DNA of 24,867 bases, from the IMG/VR virus record IMGVR_UViG_3300008267_000527, positions 1 to 24,867 of that record. The stretch is one strand, 5' to 3'. This DNA comes from a virus. Below the pieces are notes generated by a model. The model had not been told where the DNA came from. It worked only from the letters and a program-made list of their open reading frames with translations, and made no database searches. Every line of letters starts with the position of its first letter. The first letter of the stretch is position 1. The position numbers were made by a program, and so were the translations under genes. Of the stretch, positions 7,431 through 14,900 are shown piece by piece.

Positions 7431-9899
7431 ATGGCCGAAAAAATAGTTAGTCCCGGTGTCTTTACGAACGAAAGAGATCTATCGTTCCTACCGACTGGTA
7501 TTGCATCTATTGGTGCAGTGGTAATGGGTCCAACCACAAAAGGACCTGCTTTCGTTCCTACTGTGATTACCAACTTTGAAGATTTCAAAGCTAAATTTGG
7601 TGATCTGAACGAATCAACCTACATTCCTTACACAGTAAAAAGCTACTTGCGTAATGCTAGCAACGTAATCGTTGTTCGCGTTGTACAAGAGGGTGGTTAC
7701 TCAACAACTCCAATCCACGTTATTTGGACCGGTCAGTCTAGTGTTGGCAGCCCGACTAGATTGGTAGGTACAATTCACCCAAGCTTAAAGAGCAGTACTT
7801 CCTTAGCTGGTGGTGGTGCTAACACTGCTGACTTTTCAAAGACAGTACTTTCGCCAGCAACAGTATCGGTAACCGGTTCTTTGGCTTTTGTTCTTAGTGG
7901 TTCTGCAGACACTGGTGGATCAGGAAAACTTAGCGGATCAGCAAATCCAAGTTCACCAATCTCCTTTGAAAAGGTATTTGGTACAACAGTTTACTCTGAT
8001 AAGACTGGTTTCTTGTACACTTGGAATAAGGACTTTTTGGGTACTGTAACAGGATTGAGTGGTTCAATATCTTTTGTATCCACAAGCACTGCCTTAGACC
8101 TCTCAGGCACAACTTACGGTGCAGCTCAAAAAGGCGCAACTCCTTACATTACAACCCAGAAGCTCGACGGTCAAGTACCACAAAAACTTTTCCGCTTCTT
8201 AGCAAATGGTGAAGGTCAGGATACCAATACTGCCTATAAGATTAGTGTTATTAACACTTTGTTGCCTGGTGATGACCCTGCAAGTGCCTACGGTACCTTT
8301 ACAGTATTAGTTCGTGCATACGACGACACTGATCAAAGACCTAATGTATTAGAAACTTTCGTAGGTTGTAACCTCGATCCAGATTCAGTAAACTACATTG
8401 CTAGAAAAATTGGTGACCGATATGTTCAGATTAACTCCGATAACACTATCACCTACGCAGGAAACTACGACAATAGAAGTAAGTATGTTTATGTTGAGGT
8501 AACTGACGACGTTGCTAACAAAGGTATTCCGCCAACCTACAGACCATATGGATTTGAGCCACTCATCCAAACTGTTAGTGGATCAGCCTCAATGCCTTTC
8601 TATAATCTGATTGAAAATGCAACTTACACCAACCAACTTACAGGTTCAAGTGCCCAAACCATAATCAACGGATTCTACAACGCAAAAGCCTACTACGGCT
8701 GGAACTTTGCTGCATATGATAATGCAAACTATCTGAAGCCAGTTCCTTCACTCGCAGTAGCTCCAACAGACGCAAGAGGCTTAAGCGCTTACTTTAACCT
8801 TGACTACTGCTTCATCCACCCAAGTGCATCTAAAAAAGACAGCAGATCAACAATGACTGCAGGGTCTTCTATATCTGGATCTACTCTGAAAGGTGTGGAT
8901 ATTTCTAACGTAGCTAAGTTCAACGTACCATTCCAAGGTGGATTTGAGGGTATGGATATCGCTAAGAAGAAGTTAGTTGGCTCAAGCATGACTACTACCA
9001 ACGTAAGTGGTTTCGACTGTAGCACTTCAACTGCTAGCGGATCGCAAGCTTACTTTAAAGCTCTTGGAATCATTGGTAACGGTGAAGAGTTTGATATCAA
9101 CTTGATTGTGACTCCTGGTCCAAATGCTGCACAACACCCAGCTGTAATTCAAAAAGCAATTGAAGTTGCTGAAGACAGAGGTGATACATTTGTAATTGTA
9201 GATCCAGTTAAGCAAGGTTCACAGATTGGCGATGCAGTTGCTGCAATCACTGATGCAAGCTTGGATAGTAACTACGCAGCTGTATACTGGCCTTGGGTTA
9301 AGATCATCGACATCACTCGTAACAAACCGGTATGGGTACCACCAAGTGCAGTACTTCCAGGTGTGTTAGCTTACAACGATAGCGTATCATTTGAGTGGTT
9401 TGCTCCTGCAGGTCTTAACAGAGGTGGAATTTCTGAAGCTGTTGACGTTGAATTGAAGCTTACCTTCTCACAAAGAGACTTGTTGTATGAAAACAGAATC
9501 AACCCACTTGCAACATTCCCTAACCAAGGTGTATGTGTATGGGGTCAAAAGACTCTGCAATCTAAGCCAAGCGCTCTTGACAGAATCAATGTACGTCGTC
9601 TGATGATTGCATTGAAGAAGTATATTGCAAGTGCTACTCGCTACTTGGTATTCGAAAACAATACTACAGAAACTCGTCAGAGATTCTTGAACATTGTTAA
9701 CCCTTACTTGGAGAGAGTTAAGTCACGTCAAGGATTATACGCCTTCCGTGTAGTAATGGACGAAACAAACAATACCCCAGATGTAATTGATAGAAACCAA
9801 ATGTACGGTCAGATCTTCTTGCAACCAGCAAAATCTTCTGAATTCATCATTTTGGATTTCAACATTTTACCAACTGGTGCATCGTTTGAAAACGCATAA
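7431..9899 (+). CDS. Contractile tail sheath protein (gp18-like)
   Basis: 822 residues. The start (IVSPGVFTNERDLSFLP) and the following GPTTKGPAFVPTVITNFEDF are the usual opening of myovirus sheath proteins. The C-terminal third has the conserved sheath fold signals: FEWFAPAGLNRGGI, RDLLYENRINPLATFPNQGV, VWGQKTL, INVRRLMIALKK and the final strand FIILDFNILPTGASF. The subunits form the contractile tube around the tail tube. T4 gp18 is about 660 residues, so this protein is longer, with extra Ser/Gly-rich sequence at about residues 110-230 that is probably a surface domain. The tube gene follows, as in T4. Confidence 0.95.
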   Translation: MAEKIVSPGVFTNERDLSFLPTGIASIGAVVMGPTTKGPAFVPTVITNFEDFKAKFGDLNESTYIPYTVKSYLRNASNVIVVRVVQEGGYSTTPIHVIWTGQSSVGSPTRLVGTIHPSLKSSTSLAGGGANTADFSKTVLSPATVSVTGSLAFVLSGSADTGGSGKLSGSANPSSPISFEKVFGTTVYSDKTGFLYTWNKDFLGTVTGLSGSISFVSTSTALDLSGTTYGAAQKGATPYITTQKLDGQVPQKLFRFLANGEGQDTNTAYKISVINTLLPGDDPASAYGTFTVLVRAYDDTDQRPNVLETFVGCNLDPDSVNYIARKIGDRYVQINSDNTITYAGNYDNRSKYVYVEVTDDVANKGIPPTYRPYGFEPLIQTVSGSASMPFYNLIENATYTNQLTGSSAQTIINGFYNAKAYYGWNFAAYDNANYLKPVPSLAVAPTDARGLSAYFNLDYCFIHPSASKKDSRSTMTAGSSISGSTLKGVDISNVAKFNVPFQGGFEGMDIAKKKLVGSSMTTTNVSGFDCSTSTASGSQAYFKALGIIGNGEEFDINLIVTPGPNAAQHPAVIQKAIEVAEDRGDTFVIVDPVKQGSQIGDAVAAITDASLDSNYAAVYWPWVKIIDITRNKPVWVPPSAVLPGVLAYNDSVSFEWFAPAGLNRGGISEAVDVELKLTFSQRDLLYENRINPLATFPNQGVCVWGQKTLQSKPSALDRINVRRLMIALKKYIASATRYLVFENNTTETRQRFLNIVNPYLERVKSRQGLYAFRVVMDETNNTPDVIDRNQMYGQIFLQPAKSSEFIILDFNILPTGASFENA

Positions 9900-9928
9900 T
9901 TGTAATACTTATAATAAAATAACGCACA

Positions 9929-10417
9929 ATGGCAAATTTAATAGAAAACGATAAAATGTTCTACACGCCCTTCGAACCGAAGGTGCAGAATCGTTTCATC
10001 ATGCAACTTGATGGTGTACCATCCTTCATCATGAAGAAGGTATCACGTCCTCAGATTGACTGTGGTGAAGTTGTATTGGACCACATCAACTTGGTTCGTA
10101 AGCTGAAAGGAAAGTGTAAGTGGGGTGATATCACCATGACACTGTACGATCCGATTGTACCATCTGGTGCCCAAGCTGTAATGGAGTGGGTGAGAACAGC
10201 ACACGAATCTGTAACTGGTCGTGATGGCTACGCAGACTTCTACAAAAAAGATTTTGATATCTTTGTGTTGGGTCCTGTTGGTGATAAGATTGAAAACTGG
10301 AAAGTAAAGGGAGCTTATATCAAGTCTGCTCAGTTTGGCGACTTAGATTGGGCTACTGAAACACAGGTTGAAATCCAATTGACCTTAGCATTAGACTATT
10401 GTGTATTGGAGTACTAA
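9929..10417 (+). CDS. Tail tube protein (gp19-like)
   Basis: 162 residues, the size of T4 gp19 (about 163). The opening FYTPFEPKVQNRFIMQLDG, then GVPSFIMKKVSRP, the central KGKCKWGDITMTLYDPI and the C-terminal VEIQLTLALDYCVLEY fit the tube-protein family, whose hexamer rings stack into the inner tail tube. It directly follows the sheath gene, as expected. The leader is A/T-rich (AATACTTATAATAAAATAA) with no Shine-Dalgarno sequence. A strong hairpin terminator follows, so sheath and tube probably end one transcript. Confidence 0.93.
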   Translation: MANLIENDKMFYTPFEPKVQNRFIMQLDGVPSFIMKKVSRPQIDCGEVVLDHINLVRKLKGKCKWGDITMTLYDPIVPSGAQAVMEWVRTAHESVTGRDGYADFYKKDFDIFVLGPVGDKIENWKVKGAYIKSAQFGDLDWATETQVEIQLTLALDYCVLEY

Positions 10418-10442
10418 TACTCACACACACAAAATAATACTT

Positions 10443-10477
10443 GTAAAGCCAGCAGAAATGTTGGCTTTACTTTTTAT
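10443..10477 (+). terminator. Rho-independent terminator after the tube gene
   Basis: An 11-bp stem (10443-10453 with 10460-10470; one G-U pair), a six-base loop and then TTTTTAT. It follows the tail tube stop by 26 bases. Confidence 0.85.
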
Positions 10478-10485
10478 ATGGAGTA

Positions 10486-10493
10486 TATTTATA
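10486..10493 (+). promoter_or_regulatory. Candidate A/T-rich element (TATTTATA) before the gp26-like gene
   Basis: TATTTATA followed by TGAAAG, just downstream of the terminator and ending 24 bases before the ATG at 10518, almost the same spacing as before the sheath gene. The placement after a terminator and before a new gene is what a promoter would show. Confidence 0.4.
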
Positions 10494-10517
10494 TGAAAGT
10501 TATTAAAGTTATTATCT

Positions 10518-11381
10518 ATGAGCGAAACAAAGCTGCCTAAAGCAGGCGAAAGACCGGTTATGTCGGATGAAGATTTGAAGTCCCAATTTGCCAAAGACTA
10601 TGTGACAAACATAGAAGTTGATAAGTACGACGGACCTACTGAAATAATCGAACTACCATCAAAGGGATACTTCTATCCAGATGGACATCCACTAGCAGGT
10701 GGAACAATCGAAATCAAGTACATGACAGCTAAAGAGGAAGACATTCTCAGCTCAGCTACTTTAATTAAGCAAGGTGTTGTTATTGACAAGCTTCTGCAAT
10801 CTCTTATTGTAACAAAAGTTAAGTATGACGATTTGTTGCTGATGGATAAGAATGCAATCTTTATTGCAGCTCGCGTGTTAGCGTATGGTAATGCTTACCA
10901 AGTAGAGATTACATGCCCAGCCTGTGAAAGCAAGCAAACAGACTATGTTGATCTTTCTTCTTTTGAAGAAAAGACACTAGACTGGGCTCAGTTTACAAAA
11001 GGCAAGACTACCTTTGACTTTACACTTCCAATGACAAAAAAGACTTTGACTTTGAAGTTTTTAACTCATGGAGATGATAAAACAATCAATGAAAATTTAA
11101 AGTCTTCTAAGAAGATGTCAAAGCTTACAGGAGTGGATCCTGAATTGACAACAAGACTAAGACAGATGATTGTTGCAATTGATGGAAACACAGACCCAGC
11201 CGAGATCTTTAAGTTTTCTCAGAATATGCTTTCACGCGATAGTCTAGCTCTTAGAGAGTACTTGAAAAAAATAACCCCAGAAGTTGACACTACATTTTCA
11301 TATGAGTGTGAAAACTGCGGACATACTAACCATAAGATGGCAGTGCCCATTACGGTAAGCTTTTTTTGGCCTGGGGTCTGA
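10518..11381 (+). CDS. Baseplate hub assembly protein / tail chaperone (gp26-like)
   Basis: 287 residues. ELPSKGYFYPDGHPL and the following GTIEIKYMTAKEEDIL are hallmark sequences of the T4 gp26-type baseplate family. Two CxxC pairs (Cys133/136 in CPAC, Cys264/267 in CENC) probably bind one zinc ion. The C-terminus VPITVSFFWPGV runs into TGA. Immediately beyond, in the +1 frame, is a well-formed gp51-like segment with no start of its own (see 11377). The most likely reading is that a fraction of ribosomes shift near GGGG 11373-11376 or the T7 run 11361-11367 to give a fusion of about 348 residues. Flanked by terminators on both sides, so probably its own transcription unit. Confidence 0.8.
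   Translation: MSETKLPKAGERPVMSDEDLKSQFAKDYVTNIEVDKYDGPTEIIELPSKGYFYPDGHPLAGGTIEIKYMTAKEEDILSSATLIKQGVVIDKLLQSLIVTKVKYDDLLLMDKNAIFIAARVLAYGNAYQVEITCPACESKQTDYVDLSSFEEKTLDWAQFTKGKTTFDFTLPMTKKTLTLKFLTHGDDKTINENLKSSKKMSKLTGVDPELTTRLRQMIVAIDGNTDPAEIFKFSQNMLSRDSLALREYLKKITPEVDTTFSYECENCGHTNHKMAVPITVSFFWPGV
11359..11381 (+). other. Probable programmed frameshift window
   Basis: Both frames are open only between TAA 11356-11358 (frame of the gp51-like part) and TGA 11379-11381 (frame of gp26). Inside lie seven T (11361-11367) and GGGG (11373-11376). A +1 slip of the glycine tRNA on GGG-G joins FFWPG to SDYRPLLYDQIF. A slip on the T run would give FFGLG instead. A -2 slip reaches the same frame. Confidence 0.6.
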
Positions 11382-11565
11382 TTATCGGCCCCTACTCTAC
11401 GACCAGATCTTTGATCTGATGTATTATGGAAAAATGGGATTTACATACACAGAGCTGTATTATATGCCAGTGTTTCAGAGAAGATACTACTACGATAAGT
11501 TGAGTCAAACTCTGAAGAAAGAACATGAAGCGCAAGAACAAGCTATAAAGAAGGGAAGAAGATAA
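11377..11565 (+). CDS. gp51-like C-terminal extension reached by frameshift
   Basis: About 62 residues beginning SDYRPLLYDQIFDLMYYG and ending in a basic, helical tail (KKEHEAQEQAIKKGRR). The core YYGKMGFTYTELYYMPVFQR, of pattern QIF-x-L-x-YYG-x-x-GFTY-x-E-x-Y-x-MPV, is one I associate with short gp51-type baseplate assembly proteins. It has no ATG before 11419, which would remove the first conserved segment, and no ribosome-binding signal. It is therefore probably translated as a fusion with the upstream protein. The stop codon forms part of the terminator stem. A sequencing indel in the homopolymer is the main alternative. Confidence 0.65.
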   Translation, partial: SDYRPLLYDQIFDLMYYGKMGFTYTELYYMPVFQRRYYYDKLSQTLKKEHEAQEQAIKKGRR

Positions 11566-11586
11566 GCCAGCAACAGCTGGCTTTTC
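11564..11586 (+). terminator. Rho-independent terminator after the gp26/gp51 unit
   Basis: An 8-bp perfect stem (11564-11571 with 11576-11583), loop AACA, and a T run (11582-11585). It overlaps the stop codon of the gp51-like frame. Confidence 0.75.
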
Positions 11587-11597
11587 GCATTAAAAGA

Positions 11598-11605
11598 TAT
11601 TTATA
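11598..11605 (+). promoter_or_regulatory. Candidate A/T-rich element (TATTTATA) before gene 11619
   Basis: TATTTATA followed by AGAAAG, between the terminator and the next ATG (13 bases from its end to 11619). Third instance of this core in the tail cluster, and the second directly after a terminator. Confidence 0.4.
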
Positions 11606-11618
11606 AGAAAGCTAAGAG

Positions 11619-11921
11619 ATGACTAAGCAAGATTTTCATAAATTAGTAAAAGAAGTTTATCACGAAGTTCTAGAGGAGGAAAAGCTTAAAGAAGGACTGC
11701 TTTCTTGGGCTGGAGGAGTTGCTGATAACATTGTCTATAGTGTTTTAAATAACTATAAAAATATCAGACAAACTGACATCTTTAAAGATCCAAAAATTAG
11801 AGGTTTAGCTAAGGACTTAAAGATCAGCCAAAAAGAACTAGAACAACGTGTAAGCGATCTCTTACAAAGAGACAAACGCTTTCTCAAAGCATTGGCAACC
11901 CAAAGAGCTAAATACGTATAA
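11619..11921 (+). CDS. Small helical protein of unknown function before the tape measure
   Basis: 100 residues, starting MTKQDFHKLVKEVYHEVLEE. Mostly charged helix-forming sequence with one short apolar stretch (LLSWAGGVADNIVYSVLNN). Its last base overlaps the tape measure start (TAATG), so the two are probably translated together. Proteins coded just before a tape measure often help its assembly, and that is the best guess here; the sequence itself gives no family. No Shine-Dalgarno sequence. Confidence 0.6.
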   Translation: MTKQDFHKLVKEVYHEVLEEEKLKEGLLSWAGGVADNIVYSVLNNYKNIRQTDIFKDPKIRGLAKDLKISQKELEQRVSDLLQRDKRFLKALATQRAKYV

Positions 11922-14900
11922 TGGCTACACCTGAAGGTAAGAAACCCAATAAGCAGCAAATAAACAATGCTGGTAATGAGGTTGGTTTAGACCTAGCCAA
12001 TGCTATTGGTAAGGCAATAAACCGAACTCTTAGCAACTACGATTTTAGTCCGTTAGGAAAGAACATTACAAAAACCATCAACTCAGAAGTATCTAAGATT
12101 AACCCAGTTAAGCTGCAAGCAAAGCTAACTGAGATGGATACTTCAATCATCGACACACTGCCGCAAGCTCAAATTAAAGGTACACTAGCAATAGACCCAG
12201 CTGAAATACAGAGTCAACTAGAGAAAACACCATCGGTTAAGCTAAAAGCAACTATAGGAGAAGTACAACAACCAAAAGAAGATTTGTTTGGTCCAGTCGA
12301 AGTCAATCCTAAGATTGGTAAACTTGATTTTGACGCAGATCGCTTAATAGACGTAGTACAAAAGTCTTTTATGAGACTCAACACTACCTTGAGTTTAATA
12401 GGAGCAACTCTTAGAAAGGAAATAAGTTCCAGCCCATTTGATCAAATGGCTGATGGAGTTGGAGAAGTTGGTACTAAATCAAATAAAACTGGTAGCGAGT
12501 TAAAAAAGATAGGAGAGCAGCTTACAAAGCTTACAGGCCTATTAACAAAAGCTTTTGATAGTAAAATTATAGATGGAGCTAGTGTCAGTGTAAGTAGGAT
12601 GCGTCGTGAAACAACAGCATTATCTGATAACTTTAATGAGGCTGAAGCAAACGCAACATCTCTTTTGAGTGCAATTGAAGTTGGTAACAGTGAGCTTGCT
12701 CTTGCTAAAAGGTATGGATCAGATCAAGCTAAGATACAAGCTTCTATAGCTGGATTAAAAAAAGAAGAGCTTATAAAGCTTGCTGAGACTTTAAGCATAC
12801 AGAAAGCCCAGGAACTTAGCGCCAAACAATTAAAAGAATCGATATCTCGACAGCTGATAGAACTAGATAATCAAAAAGAGATAAACAGAGTACTAGTCGA
12901 GTCGTACGAAAGCCAAGGAAATACGGTAGGGGAGATTGTACGTAATACAACCGCATTGCTACAAAATCAGACCAATACCAAAAAAGTATCTCAAATGCTT
13001 GTTGCAGATGCTGATAGGTATGCAAACTGGATGGGACAGAGCGGAGCCTTAACAGCTGAAATAGCACAGCTGTACGGTGATTTAACAAAAGCAACAAAGC
13101 AGGAACTAGTTATTGCAGCGCAAAAATTAAAAATAGCAGATGCTGAAAAGTTGAGTAAGCAAGAGTTAGTGGGTTTGGTTAGTGATGCAACTATAAAATT
13201 AGCTGAGCAGAGTAAAATTGCTGATAACATTGTTAGCTCAATCAACGATCAGGACAAAGCTATGAAGCAAGTCCTTGCTGACATTAAGCTTAAGAATGTT
13301 ATAATGCAAACCGGTCTAACTGGTCAGTATGCAGAGACAGCTCGACTTTTAGAATTGCAAAAAGAGCAAGGAGTTTTAAGCAATCAAGATTACATTAAAG
13401 CTTTAGAGAGATTAAAAGCAGAGCATCACATATATGAAGAAAAAGCTAAACAGTTAGAGCTAACAGAAAGCTTAGCTAATTGGCAACTCCAGATGAATGG
13501 AGAGCTTGAAGAGTATGAGATGGGTTGGGAGAAGATAAAGAGCAAAATAAAGGCCATAATAACAGATCCAAAACTTGCAAAAACAGTATTTGCAGCGGAA
13601 GGAATTAAAACCGCAATTGAAAGTGTTAAAAAGTTTGGTGAAGGATTTGAAAAGATGAAAGAAAAAGGGTTGTCAGCAGGTCAAGCTGCAACAGCTCAGA
13701 TGAAAACAATTAGCACTATGTCTGTTCTTGGGCTATCAGATACCCAAGGAGTGATGGAGCAAGTTATAGAATCTTACGGTAATGTAAACGCTCTCAGCAG
13801 AACTCAAGTAGATAATATAGGTCAGATGGCCCATCATATGGGTATAACCGGTCAAGAGGCAATGCAAGTAAACGCAACATTGTCTCAAATGACTGGTGAA
13901 ACTACTGAGAGTGCCATAGAAGCTATGCACTTTACAGAAAACCTTGCAAAAGCAAATGGAGTTGCTCCAGGCAAAGTTATGAAAGACATAGCCAAAAACT
14001 CAGCAGCTGTTGCCTTATATAGTAAGGATGGTGCAAAAGGCTTTGGTAAAGCAGCAATTGAACTCCATAAAATGGGAGTGGAAATTGGTACAGCAGCTAA
14101 GATGGCTGATGGCTTACTTGATTTTGAAAACAGCATCAATAAGCAAATGGAAGCTTCGGTTCTGTTGGGTAGAGAGATAAATTTGGACAAAGCAAGGGAG
14201 ATGGCTCTCAACGGTGACTTAGCTGGAGCAGCCAAAGAAACCTTAGCCAATATAGGTGGTGCAGCTGAGTTTACAAAAATGAATGTCGTTCAAAAAAGAG
14301 CTTTAGCTGAGGCAGCTGGAATGACAGTTGAAGAATTGCAAAAAGCTCTTGACGCTGAAGAAGAGCAGCAGAAATATCATGGAGAGGAAGCTGGGTTCTG
14401 GATGAATACAATTGGCTATGTAACAGAGTATGGTACAAAGTTAGGTGGATTCTTAAAAGAGCATGGAGTGTTGCTGCTGTCTGGATTAAACACACTAGCA
14501 CAACAAGAAACACGACAGTTCATAATAAACGGACTGCAGAAGGGATATAACATACTAAAGGGTATAGGTAATGGTATTTTGCTGGCAGGTAAGGCAATAT
14601 TTGATTCTGAGGCCAGAGAAAAGGTTATTCTATGGACAAAAGAAAAAGCTCAATGGGCTGCGCAAAAGGCTCATATTGGCTGGTTAAAACTTAACGCTTT
14701 TTTTGGTTCAAAAAAAGCTAAAGAGAAGTTAGCTAATATGGCTAAGGATAAGCTTGCTGGTGGAGTAACAGATAAAGCTAAGGACATGGCCACAGGTAAA
14801 GTAAAGGATCTCGCAGGCGATAAAACAAAAGACTTAGCAGGCAAAGCAACGGAAGGTGCAGATAAACTTGGTGAAAGCGGAGATAAGGTAGGAAAGAAGG

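Noticed and set aside
11566-11618. tRNA-like or structured RNA from the hairpin before 11619
   Set aside because: A single short perfect stem with a T run is fully explained as a terminator; no cloverleaf can be drawn.
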